From positions 1 to 35,495 of the forward strand of contig JAFTVH010000082.1 in the NCBI GenBank assembly GCA_017465845.1: a stretch of 35,495 nt of DNA. Reading direction: 5' to 3'. Below the pieces are notes generated by a model that was not told where the DNA came from, did no database searches, and saw only the letters and a program-made list of their open reading frames with translations. Source of the DNA: Lachnospiraceae bacterium (GTDB lineage: Bacteria > Bacillota > Clostridia > Lachnospirales > Lachnospiraceae). The position numbers were made by a program, and so were the translations under genes. Positions 24,539 to 33,485 of this stretch are shown here, piece after piece (the first letter of the stretch is position 1; each line of letters opens with the position of its first letter).

Positions 24539-25357
24539 CTACTTTTGATAATGTACGCCGTCTCCATCCAGCCATGCCGGAATCGCACAACGCTGAACAA
24601 CATGAATTTTCGGTTCTTTAAAAAATAATCTAAAAAAGAAAACTTCCAAATCATACTCTACAACCATGTCGATCATTCTGTATTCAGAATCCGAAAACAA
24701 CTTGCTGTTACTGAAATCTAATCCTTTCATACCATTTTCCACACCGGCAGCCTTCAGATATTCATCCGCCGTCCTGGGATTTGATGGTGAAAAACCGGCA
24801 TCAAGATAATTAGATACCATACCGGAAGCAACCGCCCCCAGAAGAAGGCTTTTAAGCTCAGCCTCCAGGTTCTCTATGCCAAAATAAACAATATTTCTTA
24901 TCAGATCCTGTGGATCACTGATCAACACTTTTCCGGATTCCAGTGCCGCCTTTGCCGATTGTAAAGTAGCTTCTCCTTGCGACAGTACATTATCTATATC
25001 ATTTCCAAGTTCACTCCAGCCATTACTCCCCACGCTTGAAGCACTGCTTTCCAACGAACTCAGCTGATTCAGAAATGCTGTTGTTTTATCAATAGTGTCA
25101 TCCAGTTCTTGTGTTTCCCTGTCAATATCTTCCTTTAAACCGAGATCCGCACTTCTAATACCCAATGCCTCATAGAAATAGGTATATGATGCCAGTTCAC
25201 TTCCGGCCTGGTACATTGCATATTGCACCTTATTATGTACCATAAAAACATTAATAAAAGAAATAATTCCCATGACAACAAGGATAAATGGCACCAGACT
25301 AAGGACGGCTTCTACTGTTATCATACCTTTTTCACAGCTTCTATCCTGTTCTTTCAT
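24539..25357 (-). CDS. TadE-like pseudopilin
   Basis: 272 residues from the ATG at 25357, preceded by AGGAAAGG; a GTG 24 bases upstream would overlap the previous gene. Near the N-terminus is the prepilin-like junction KGMITVEAVLSLVPFILVV, with Glu five residues after the Gly, as in TadE/Flp prepilins. It continues into a hydrophobic helix and a long extracytoplasmic part. Cleavage would be by the peptidase encoded next (10-base gap). TadE-like proteins are minor pilins or assembly factors. It is longer than usual for TadE (about 150-200 residues). Confidence 0.85.
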   Translation of the reverse strand: MKEQDRSCEKGMITVEAVLSLVPFILVVMGIISFINVFMVHNKVQYAMYQAGSELASYTYFYEALGIRSADLGLKEDIDRETQELDDTIDKTTAFLNQLSSLESSASSVGSNGWSELGNDIDNVLSQGEATLQSAKAALESGKVLISDPQDLIRNIVYFGIENLEAELKSLLLGAVASGMVSNYLDAGFSPSNPRTADEYLKAAGVENGMKGLDFSNSKLFSDSEYRMIDMVVEYDLEVFFFRLFFKEPKIHVVQRCAIPAWLDGDGVHYQK

Positions 25358-25370
25358 TTCTCTGCCTTTC

Positions 25371-27926
25371 CTAATAACCACGTATTACTGAATACCCGTA
25401 AGAACCGTTATCCAGCTTCTGTATTACAGCACTTGTGTCGGTTCCCGAAATAAACAGATTGATAAAATTCTCCGGAACAATGACAAATTTTAAATTCACT
25501 TCACAAGTACTTTTGATTGCAGTGACCGTATTTGCCATCTTAAAATCCAATGTTCCCAGCGTATCCTTATCATTCTGACTCTGGTTTACATTCAGAGTGA
25601 TCAGATTCGACGTTCGGTCAAGTAAATCATCTTCATCCACAATCAGGCACATTATCACATACATATAATCCTCATAGGATAGTTTGATGTCATCGCTCTC
25701 TTCGCCTTCCGGTAATGATATCCCCAAAAACGAAGCTATTGAACTTATAGCCGTCATATCTCCTAACTGACGTTTGCAAAAAACAACATCCTTTCTCTCT
25801 TTTAAATCATCCCAGTCAGCCACTGTTTCCAATGTAGCTACTGTCATGCGTAATGCTCCGCTAACAGCTACTCTGACCAGAGGTGCTGCAGCTGCTCCCA
25901 CACCTGTTGCCGCGACAGCCTCCGCAGCAGCATTTGCAATACTATTGATTGCCTTATTAACTTCTTCAACAGAATATGTAGAAATAAAATTTGTAGTCAT
26001 ACGTATTCCACAGATAATATTTCTTGTATAGTTCAGATTATCCTTAGATTTATTATAACCGCCGATCAGATATTCAAGTTCTGCACCGTATAAGTAATTG
26101 ACATCCTTAGACATTTTTACTTTTGTCAGGCTCACATCGTAATATTCCTCGTCCTGACCACCATTGTCCGTTTCTGATGACACTACCTCCGTCACATTAT
26201 TCCCTGATTCTTCTTCATCCTCCTCCGGTTTCTCTATTCCGGATACTCTGCTGGAAAACATTCCAAAATTATATGTAGTCAATAAGAATTTCCCGACAGC
26301 TCCATTTCCTAAAGAGGCAAGGGATGCCCCACCCGAGAAGCAATCAGACACATCCGGTACTTCTGCACTGCTCGCCGGCTTCTTCAATTGACCTGCCAAT
26401 GTACTCGTGATGTCTCTGGCCTCTGTAGATTCATCTCCTTGCAATGACTTTTTAGCTTCTGCTTCTACCTTTTCCGCATTTTCGATTTTCTTATCGGCAG
26501 CCTTCTTATCTCCATTGGCATTGGTATCACTTTTTTCACATAACTTTACCAATTGACTGTAGAAATCGCTTTTATCATCCTGGAAATCATACCATTCAAA
26601 CGAAATTTTCGCATCCCAGTCATATTTCCTTTGATCTCCATCCAGAAGATTATCCTCTACCTTTTTTAATGCATCGGTCTTTACATCCCACTTATCTTCG
26701 TTATCACTGTCTTTCTCAGGATCCTTGTTAGTATATAGCAAATTTACTGTTTTTTTAAACTCATCTGCTATCTTGGTTATTTCTTCCAGACCCGCAATTT
26801 CCTGGGTTATACCTTCCCGTAAATCCTTTGAGCAGGTTTGCAGCGTTCCTTTCAGACTCTCTATCTGCTCCTCAAGAGTATTTAACACATCCTCCAGGTC
26901 TTTAGCCACCTTGTCCAAATCCTTCACTTTGCCCTTAACCTGACCAAATTTTATTTTTTGGGAGGTTGCATCCAAAGAATCAGCCCACCCGGAGAACTTA
27001 TTCCTAAGTTCTTGTTTATATGCACCTACATCCACATATTGTTTTGCCAGCTCTTCTGCCTGCTTTCTTTCTGCTTCTGTCACTTGCGGAACTTTAATTT
27101 CCTTTGCTTCGAACTCTTCTCCCGCTTCTTCTGCTTTCTTCTTTGCTTCTTCCTGCTCCCTGACTTTTTGCTCGGCTTCTTCTATCGATCTCAAAAGTTC
27201 TATTGCATCATCAATCTTTCTTCTGTTATCTAAATAGTTTATATATGCCTTATACTTGTCACTGTCATATACTTCCTTTAACAATTTCGAATAGGAACTA
27301 TATTTATTACTACGTTCCGTTAAATACCCCGGATAATCATTGATACACTTCAGAATCGCATAATACTCATCAATCTTTCCCAAAACTTTAGCACTGCTTT
27401 TCGTAATTTCCGCACGTTCATCGGCTGCATCCATATCTGAAGACATAGAGTCAAACTTACCTAAAGTTCCTAAGATATCTGCCTCTGTCAGCAGTTCTTC
27501 AATTACCCTGAATTTCATAAAGTCACTGATCTGCGTCATAAGGACATTATTATTGGAAAGGCTTGCTCCCGCTACTTTCGTATAGGAGACATCTATCTCC
27601 GCTTCCTTATAAGGCATAAAACCATCCAGATCCTCATTATCTCCATCAGGGATAAAGGAATACTTCGTGTACTTTGCCAGATTTTCAATCGCTTCCAGCC
27701 CTTCTTTATTTTGTGTTACTGAAAACAATCCATATAATTCTTTCAGAAGATTATCATACTCACTTAAGACAACTTCTCCATAGGAATCTGCTGCCATTGC
27801 CGCCTGGGAACTATATAATTTTAAGCGAGCAACATCTACCATAGTTCCGGTACACGTTACCACCGGTACCATGATGAGCGTAACAAATACTGTAATGATT
27901 CCTCTGTTCTTACGCCGTTTTCTCAT
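25371..27926 (-). CDS. Large DUF5702-like Tad-locus protein (TadG-like position)
   Basis: 851 residues from the ATG at 27926, chosen because GAGGGG precedes it; an ATG 48 bases upstream lacks a site. The N-terminus has a basic stretch, then RGIITVFVTLIMVPVV and AARLKLY-like residues (VDVARLKLYSSQAAMAAD), the pattern of DUF5702/TadG-like proteins with one N-terminal transmembrane helix. A long Glu/Lys-rich coiled-coil region follows (about 190-420), then a Ser/Thr/Asp-rich part and a C-terminal domain with YLYGAELEYLIGG. The bulk is outside the membrane. In Gram-positive Tad loci this large protein takes the place of TadG, possibly as an anchor or tip component. The reading as pseudopilin-like is inference. 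Confidence 0.82.
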   Translation of the reverse strand: MRKRRKNRGIITVFVTLIMVPVVTCTGTMVDVARLKLYSSQAAMAADSYGEVVLSEYDNLLKELYGLFSVTQNKEGLEAIENLAKYTKYSFIPDGDNEDLDGFMPYKEAEIDVSYTKVAGASLSNNNVLMTQISDFMKFRVIEELLTEADILGTLGKFDSMSSDMDAADERAEITKSSAKVLGKIDEYYAILKCINDYPGYLTERSNKYSSYSKLLKEVYDSDKYKAYINYLDNRRKIDDAIELLRSIEEAEQKVREQEEAKKKAEEAGEEFEAKEIKVPQVTEAERKQAEELAKQYVDVGAYKQELRNKFSGWADSLDATSQKIKFGQVKGKVKDLDKVAKDLEDVLNTLEEQIESLKGTLQTCSKDLREGITQEIAGLEEITKIADEFKKTVNLLYTNKDPEKDSDNEDKWDVKTDALKKVEDNLLDGDQRKYDWDAKISFEWYDFQDDKSDFYSQLVKLCEKSDTNANGDKKAADKKIENAEKVEAEAKKSLQGDESTEARDITSTLAGQLKKPASSAEVPDVSDCFSGGASLASLGNGAVGKFLLTTYNFGMFSSRVSGIEKPEEDEEESGNNVTEVVSSETDNGGQDEEYYDVSLTKVKMSKDVNYLYGAELEYLIGGYNKSKDNLNYTRNIICGIRMTTNFISTYSVEEVNKAINSIANAAAEAVAATGVGAAAAPLVRVAVSGALRMTVATLETVADWDDLKERKDVVFCKRQLGDMTAISSIASFLGISLPEGEESDDIKLSYEDYMYVIMCLIVDEDDLLDRTSNLITLNVNQSQNDKDTLGTLDFKMANTVTAIKSTCEVNLKFVIVPENFINLFISGTDTSAVIQKLDNGSYGYSVIRGY

Positions 27927-27989
27927 TTTTCCCCTCATTCTGTGATTATCACATTTTCTTCCATCTAAGATCATTTCTCGTATATTCCA

Positions 27990-28661
27990 CTACTCTACGC
28001 CAAGAGTCTTCTTCATTTCTCCGTATAATTCACCGAATTTACTTGCAAAATTCCGGGCGAGCTCTCCCAATTTTGTATCTTCAACAATATCTATTGCATA
28101 ATCCACGTTACGGATCATGTCATCATGATCTATGACATTTACCCGTGCAGCGGCTGAAATTTCATATTCATTATCAACACCTAATATACTGAAATCTATC
28201 GGTGCATCTACTATCTGTGTTGCTGTCACTTCCAACTGTTTGAAAATCACATAATTGGAATAGTCAACTGTTAATGTCAAATTATCGTCAAACAACATAT
28301 TTCCTGCCACAGACCGAAAATATGCTTCAAAAGCATCTTCATCCCCCAGGTTATGTCCATCGCCGAACAACCCTCTGTATGGATTCAATGGCTCCGTTGC
28401 TGAATAGGAATTTCCGCTGGCCATAGAACTCTCCTCTGTCAGGGTATATTCCAATGTATTGTTTTTGGTCACATAAGTATCTGTTACCGTATTCTTGTAA
28501 TAAACAAGCGTTGTCTCCAGGCATGCCTGGAGATTCGCCCTTTGGAACATGAAGAGGGACAGATACAATAATAGAATTACACTAAGAATAGCAATGGGTA
28601 AAATAATAGTGGCTTCTACTGCTACTGAACCACATTCCTTTCTACTGTTTTTCTTTTTCAT
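27990..28661 (-). CDS. TadE-like pseudopilin
   Basis: 223 residues from the ATG at 28661, with GGAGG about 11 bases upstream; a TTG codon overlapping that site is rejected. The N-terminus has basic residues and then ECGSVAVEATIILPIAILSV, a prepilin-type cleavage junction with Glu five residues after the Gly, leading into one transmembrane helix. The remainder is extracytoplasmic with no recognised domain. It is the first of two TadE-like genes flanking the DUF5702-like gene. An exact 20-bp palindrome lies inside its coding sequence at 28514-28533. Confidence 0.85.
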   Translation of the reverse strand: MKKKNSRKECGSVAVEATIILPIAILSVILLLYLSLFMFQRANLQACLETTLVYYKNTVTDTYVTKNNTLEYTLTEESSMASGNSYSATEPLNPYRGLFGDGHNLGDEDAFEAYFRSVAGNMLFDDNLTLTVDYSNYVIFKQLEVTATQIVDAPIDFSILGVDNEYEISAAARVNVIDHDDMIRNVDYAIDIVEDTKLGELARNFASKFGELYGEMKKTLGVE

Positions 28662-28723
28662 TAATAACTGTCCCTCCAATGCCTATTTGATGGCTTACTT
28701 TAATATATTTTTATATTGTATTA

Positions 28724-28957
28724 TTATAATCCATCAGCAGTAAACTCTGAACTAAAAATTGTATCCATGATGCCTTTTAAAAACGCTTGCAACCTATCCC
28801 AGAAAACTCCAATAAGCAGGACAACGATCAACAAAATAATGATTGTTGCTACAACATTAGAAACTCCCCTCTCGGAAGACATGAAATTTCTAAAGCTTTC
28901 CTTTACTTTTGCCATTTTGTTCTGAGCACCGATTACCAAATAATCAATTGTATTCAT
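28724..28957 (-). CDS. flp: Flp1-type type IVb major pilin
   Basis: 77 residues. After a short leader (about 1-30) comes ERGVSNVVATIIILLIVVLL, a hydrophobic polymerisation helix of the Flp1 family, followed by a small C-terminal part of about 25 residues. It lacks the classic Glu five residues after the cleavage Gly (Asn-Val-Val there instead), as usual in the Flp1-like group. AGGAGG precedes the ATG. It is the likely main subunit of the pilus. An AT-rich inverted repeat overlaps its last codons and the following gap (28688-28736). Confidence 0.88.
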   Translation of the reverse strand: MNTIDYLVIGAQNKMAKVKESFRNFMSSERGVSNVVATIIILLIVVLLIGVFWDRLQAFLKGIMDTIFSSEFTADGL

Positions 28958-28999
28958 CTACCTCTTCCTCCTTTATTCATTTATTATTAACCTGTCTGT

Positions 29000-30091
29000 C
29001 TAAAAACTGAAGCCAGACATGGCAGGTACAATAATCACAACCAAAATACCAATAAACATCAGCATTGTAGGCACAAACAGCTTGTTTTGTACTGCTTCGC
29101 CCATTCGTCTTGAATTATGTTTCTTATCCAGCCAACACTCTGCATTGATTGCCCTCAGATTATCTGCAAGATTTGTATTACCTTCAACATAACTCTTACT
29201 GATAACCGTTATCATTTTATCCAGATATTTATTACTGCAGCGACACTGCAGATGAATAAGAGCCGCCCCCACAGATTCAGACTGATGCATTTCTTTTACT
29301 ACTTTTTGTAATTCCAGATATATAGTAGTTTCACCACTATTGGCAGTCTCTTCAATGGCCTTAACTATATTCATACCGGCCGTTGTCAGTAATGCCAGCT
29401 TGGATATAGCATTGGGGAAGTCTCTGTCAATTGCGTCCTGCCTTTTCTGTGCTTTCACCCGCAGACCGTCATATGGAATGTACCCCAATAACAGCATACC
29501 TACGAAAGCAACTAAAGACAGAATAAGCACACTGTTCATATCTTTTCCCATTGCCATCATCACCAAAGCCAAAAAGATTGCCAAAAAAACACCTATAAAA
29601 GCATAGGAAAACAGAGATGCAATAATATAATAAGCATATATATAAGAATTCTTTCTATCGCCGGTTTCCTGACCTCTTTCCAGTTCTATGTATCCCGAAT
29701 GTTCACAACTGTCTGTCAACTTACGGAACATGTCACTGTCCGCATTCACTTTTAAATCTACCAGCAACTGGTATCCGAACAATGCAATTCCATCCACCAG
29801 TGAAAAAGTTCTTCCAGACAGGTACTCTTCTTTTTTCTTTTCATAATCGGAAATCTGTTTATCCCATCCCTTAACTTTTTTAGCAGCTTTCTTTTCTTTG
29901 CAAGTATGGTATTTTGCATTATTCTTCAAAAAAATTTCCTTTTTTTCTTCTATATCCTGTCTTGAAAACTTGTTATTCCAAGCTTTCGAAAGCACCAGCT
30001 CCGCAGCCGCTGACCGGTTTCCTTTGCCCATCTCTATCATAAAGAACACTGCTAACAATGTCATAAGGACTGCCAAAATCAATACTGCCAT
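29000..30091 (-). CDS. tadC: Tad inner-membrane platform protein TadC (type II secretion F family)
   Basis: 363 residues from the ATG at 30091, preceded by AAGGA; the frame is open further upstream only through a TTG inside the previous gene. A membrane segment lies at the N-terminus (about 2-20), with a pair near the middle (about 170-215) and a C-terminal one (FVPTMLMFIGILVVIIVPAM). The conserved GspF/TadC helical region is before it, with ISKLALLTTAGMNIVKAIEE and ALIHLQ. With TadB it forms the platform on which the CpaF ATPase drives pilin polymerisation. It follows tadB after a 7-base gap. Confidence 0.88.
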   Translation of the reverse strand: MAVLILAVLMTLLAVFFMIEMGKGNRSAAAELVLSKAWNNKFSRQDIEEKKEIFLKNNAKYHTCKEKKAAKKVKGWDKQISDYEKKKEEYLSGRTFSLVDGIALFGYQLLVDLKVNADSDMFRKLTDSCEHSGYIELERGQETGDRKNSYIYAYYIIASLFSYAFIGVFLAIFLALVMMAMGKDMNSVLILSLVAFVGMLLLGYIPYDGLRVKAQKRQDAIDRDFPNAISKLALLTTAGMNIVKAIEETANSGETTIYLELQKVVKEMHQSESVGAALIHLQCRCSNKYLDKMITVISKSYVEGNTNLADNLRAINAECWLDKKHNSRRMGEAVQNKLFVPTMLMFIGILVVIIVPAMSGFSF

Positions 30092-30098
30092 TTTCCTT

Positions 30099-30875
30099 CT
30101 ACACCTCGATTTCTGTTGCCTTTGTCGCAATCACATAAGATGCAAACGTACAAATTACGCCAAAAGTTGCTGACAAGCGACCTGTTAATGTCGTAAATAA
30201 CGAATCCATAAGCCCACCGCCCATAGATGACATCATCAGTACCAATATCAATGGAAGAACCAGCATCATATAAGCTTCTGATTTTGCTGAAGTGATTGCC
30301 GTTTCAATTTCCATAGTGATTTCTACCTTATCTTTAATTATTTCATGGGTCTGCGTAATAACATACCCAAAATCACTGGTCTTTCCTTCAATGGTAGAAT
30401 ATATTGTAGCAAAACTGATAATGTCATCAATTTCACTTCTCATTCCCAATTCACGAAAACCTTCTTTCATGGGAATGCCTGCTCGCTCATAATCTGACAC
30501 AATCAGTGCAATTTCTCTTACAATATCTGCTTTTTCATTAAACATCATCTCCAATTCCCTCAGGGAATCTTTTACGGCATTTTCCATAGATCGTCCGCTA
30601 CCACCACTGATAGATATAGAAATAATCTCCAAGAATTCATTAAATTGCAACCTTAATTTATTCTGTCGTTTCTTGGTAACAGATTTGGAATAATTTCGCT
30701 CCTGCGGAATAGCAATCAGCAGCCCTCCGATAATCGATACGGGCAAATATCTATAATAAACAAACAAAATAGCTGCTATTGCAACAGCAAATACAAAATA
30801 TGCCAAAACATGCTCTATTTTTGACATATTGCACTCGTAATATTTAATTCGTATCTTATCCTTATTCTCCGACAT
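30099..30875 (-). CDS. tadB: Tad inner-membrane platform protein TadB (type II secretion F family)
   Basis: 258 residues from the ATG at 30875, with GGAGG six bases upstream; this start overlaps the end of cpaF by 14 bases, indicating translational coupling. Two N-terminal membrane segments (about 20-52) are followed by the type II secretion F helical domain (QFNEFLEIISISISGGSGRS and ERAGIPMKEGFRELGMRSEI) and two C-terminal membrane segments. It is the partner of TadC and contacts the ATPase in the cytoplasm. Confidence 0.9.
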   Translation of the reverse strand: MSENKDKIRIKYYECNMSKIEHVLAYFVFAVAIAAILFVYYRYLPVSIIGGLLIAIPQERNYSKSVTKKRQNKLRLQFNEFLEIISISISGGSGRSMENAVKDSLRELEMMFNEKADIVREIALIVSDYERAGIPMKEGFRELGMRSEIDDIISFATIYSTIEGKTSDFGYVITQTHEIIKDKVEITMEIETAITSAKSEAYMMLVLPLILVLMMSSMGGGLMDSLFTTLTGRLSATFGVICTFASYVIATKATEIEV

Positions 30876-32157
30876 TTTCTTCCTCCAGATAATCATAGAT
30901 ACCAGCCAGTACAAACTTATCCTGATTGATAATTTTATTTTTTGTACGCTTAAGGCTGCCAGATACTTTCTTCAGCGTCGTATTACTGTCTTCCTCAAAT
31001 TTATAGATAGGATTCAATATGATTTTTCCGTTTTCATATCCCACAACTTCCGTAATTTCCATACATTTTCTGGAAAAATCACGCAATCGGGAAAGATGGA
31101 TTATGTAATCTACCGCCGATGCAATCTGCATACGAATTGCCTCCAACGGAAGATCAGCGCTGCCTGTTAAAACCATGGTTTCCAGACGACTCAGCATACC
31201 TTCCGGAGAATTTGCATGACCTGTAGAAAGACTGCCGTCATGGCCTGTGTTCATAGCCTGGAGCATATCCAATGCTTCTTCTCCTCGTACCTCACCGACG
31301 ATGATCCTGTCAGGGCGCATACGAAGAGACGCTTTTATAAGATCACGTATTGTAATTTCTGTAGCTTCCTTCGAATTTGCCTTCTTAGTTTCCATTCGAA
31401 CCAGGTTCGGTATATTTTTAATCTGTAACTCTGCTGAATCTTCGATTGTGATAACACGTTCCCATGGCTGAATAAAATTAGACAATGCATTCAGGAATGT
31501 AGTCTTACCGCTGCCGGTACCTCCTGCCACAAACACATTATGTCTGGAGGATACTACTTTCTGCAGAAAATCTGCCACCTCAGGTGTTATGGATTTATAC
31601 TCCAACAGTTTCTCAATCGTCATAGGATTCTTAGAGAATCGTCTGATAGTAACAGTAGCACCATCAAGCGCAACCGGAGGAAATACAACATTGACACGGG
31701 AACCGTCCTCCAGTCTTGCATCGACAATAGGATTACTTGCGTCAATGGTTCGGTCCATCGCATTTACAAACTTTTGAACGATCCGCACCAGGTCATCATT
31801 ATCCTGAAAATGCTCTTGCAGCTTCATCAGCTTTCCGGCTTTTTCTACAAAGATAGTATCATATCCATTGATCATGACCTCCGTGATATCCGGATCTGTA
31901 ATAATCTTTCCCAGGATTCCCAAGCCTTCCACAGACTCAAGTACCGTGAATTTCAATGAATTCTTGTCTTTAAATGACAGATTCAGATAATACTGATATA
32001 ACTGACTGTCATTCTCTTTAGCCCAGAGTATTCGTTCCTTTATCTTCTGAGCAATGAGCTCTTCTATTTCTTCATCAGTATACTCTCTGATTCTGCTGGC
32101 ATCCTGGATTACCTGTTTCAGGACGGCAACTTCACTCATGAAATAATTATTGTCCAT
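30862..32157 (-). CDS. cpaF: Tad pilus assembly ATPase CpaF/TadA
   Basis: 431 residues, full length for the family. Motifs: Walker A AGGTGSGKTTF (211-221), Asp box ITIEDSAEL (237-244), Walker B/VirB11-type RIIVGEVRGEE (284-294) and His box GSLSTGHANSP (308-318, His314). The N-terminal domain contains ITEVMINGYDTIFVE and the RRFSK loop. This hexameric cytoplasmic secretion ATPase powers polymerisation, and in some species retraction, of Flp pili. AGGAGG precedes the ATG and the gene follows cpaE by 13 bases. Confidence 0.95.
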   Translation of the reverse strand: MDNNYFMSEVAVLKQVIQDASRIREYTDEEIEELIAQKIKERILWAKENDSQLYQYYLNLSFKDKNSLKFTVLESVEGLGILGKIITDPDITEVMINGYDTIFVEKAGKLMKLQEHFQDNDDLVRIVQKFVNAMDRTIDASNPIVDARLEDGSRVNVVFPPVALDGATVTIRRFSKNPMTIEKLLEYKSITPEVADFLQKVVSSRHNVFVAGGTGSGKTTFLNALSNFIQPWERVITIEDSAELQIKNIPNLVRMETKKANSKEATEITIRDLIKASLRMRPDRIIVGEVRGEEALDMLQAMNTGHDGSLSTGHANSPEGMLSRLETMVLTGSADLPLEAIRMQIASAVDYIIHLSRLRDFSRKCMEITEVVGYENGKIILNPIYKFEEDSNTTLKKVSGSLKRTKNKIINQDKFVLAGIYDYLEEENVGE

Positions 32158-32170
32158 TCTTTCGCTCCTC

Positions 32171-33217
32171 CTATTTCATAAGTAAACTCATATCAATTGT
32201 ATCCTTTGCAGAAATTAACTGAATAATATTCTTTAACGGCTGATTTCCATAATTATGTACACTTCCAATGTCCGGAACAGACAAGATATTTGATGCTTTT
32301 ACATTACCTTCCACTAAATTTGAAATCTTACACATTTTTCCTGCATATTCACGAACAAGTGCCTGCTGTGCAAACATATCCATTTTCCTGGAAGGAAGTT
32401 CTCCCGATCTATCTACCACAACAATATTATCCGCCTGTTCAAATACAGCTTTTCCAATACCATCCATGCTGCTTTGCATATCAACAACGACTACATCACA
32501 GCTTCCGCATTTTCTGATTTTATCTACAACATCAAACATCTCTTCCTGTGAAACTGTATTGTAATCTACAAATCGTTCAAAACCTTCAATATAGGATATG
32601 TTATTGAAGCCCTTCTTTATGATTCCTTTTAATTTTAATTGAAAGCTTGCATTCTCACCTGCAGATTCAATCAAAACAGTGATTCCTTCAGTTTCTTCCG
32701 TATGAGCATTAACAAGTGAAGAACTGTCTAATTGCTCCATACTTAAGAACAAAACATTTTTTCCATAAGCTGAAAGTTTATTTGCCAATGCCAGAGCTAT
32801 TGTCGTCTTCCCACATCCTCCAATCGGAGAATATACTGCTAATATCTTTGTTCTTTGGGAATTATCAAAGTCTGCCAGATATCCTGCTTTATCGGCATAC
32901 GCCTTTATAACCTCTTTATATATTTTACTGACTCTTTGATATTTAATTACTTTATCACAATCTGCGTATAGTCCGGCATTTCGAGCCTCTTCACTATATA
33001 AGCACATCGAAAGCTTTGTATTATAGAATGAAATTTTCTTCTCGCTGATATCAGGATCAAACAATACAATATCAAAACGTTTCGTCTGAAGTGCCTGTTC
33101 TAAACGATCAGCATTCGTAAACATGGAAACCGATAAATCTTCATAATCCTCCAAAACTTCTACTAATCTCTCCAAATAGTCTCTATTTACGTCTGCAATG
33201 GCAACCGAAATATTCAT
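32171..33217 (-). CDS. cpaE: CpaE/TadZ-like P-loop ATPase with receiver-like N-terminus
   Basis: 348 residues. The N-terminal part (about 1-110) has the alternating strand/helix look of a response-regulator fold: ISVAIADVNRDYLERLVEVL and FDIVLFDPD. The MinD/ParA-type ATPase domain starts around 124, with the deviant Walker A SPIGGCGKTTIAL (130-142), and VVVVDMQSSMDG as Walker A-prime/B region. TadZ/CpaE proteins place the Tad machine at its site in the cell. It is the first gene of the Tad operon, about 75 bases after a strong promoter-like element, with AAGGAA before the ATG. Confidence 0.9.
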   Translation of the reverse strand: MNISVAIADVNRDYLERLVEVLEDYEDLSVSMFTNADRLEQALQTKRFDIVLFDPDISEKKISFYNTKLSMCLYSEEARNAGLYADCDKVIKYQRVSKIYKEVIKAYADKAGYLADFDNSQRTKILAVYSPIGGCGKTTIALALANKLSAYGKNVLFLSMEQLDSSSLVNAHTEETEGITVLIESAGENASFQLKLKGIIKKGFNNISYIEGFERFVDYNTVSQEEMFDVVDKIRKCGSCDVVVVDMQSSMDGIGKAVFEQADNIVVVDRSGELPSRKMDMFAQQALVREYAGKMCKISNLVEGNVKASNILSVPDIGSVHNYGNQPLKNIIQLISAKDTIDMSLLMK

Positions 33218-33293
33218 ATTCCTTTTCCTTCCGTTTTCATATTGCTATTTTTACAATGCATTTATAAAAATTTTATTAATATTTTCAAAAGGA

Positions 33294-33322
33294 AGTATAA
33301 CACAATTTTCATTCTATTACAA
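33294..33322 (-). promoter_or_regulatory. Predicted sigma-A-like promoter of the Tad/phospho-signalling operon
   Basis: On the minus strand TTGTAA (33322-33317) and TATACT (33299-33294) are 17 bases apart, with AT-rich sequence around. It gives a leader of about 70 bases to the cpaE start. No other promoter-like gap exists in the twelve genes down to 20332. The rest of the 33218-33485 gap shows no gene; a weak AAGATT/AATCTT hairpin lies near 33360-33390. Confidence 0.6.
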
Positions 33323-33485
33323 GACCTTTTGGATTTTGAGCTATTTCAATATTATTCTACAAGATTTATTCCTTCATGCAATCTTTAGGTTTTTATTTTA
33401 CCGAATAATTATGATCGGTCATATACCTATTTCCGAGAGGAAGGTTGTATATCTTCTGCCTGACTTCTTTGTATACAGTATATTA

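Noticed and set aside
27941-27953. TGTGATTATCACA, resembling a CRP-type palindrome
   Set aside because: The half-sites are three bases apart rather than six, it lies inside an operon with no promoter boxes beside it, and classical CRP is not expected in this group.
33360-33390. AAGATT/AATCTT hairpin as a terminator for the DUF4129-like gene
   Set aside because: Six AT-rich pairs only, with no T-run in the minus direction.
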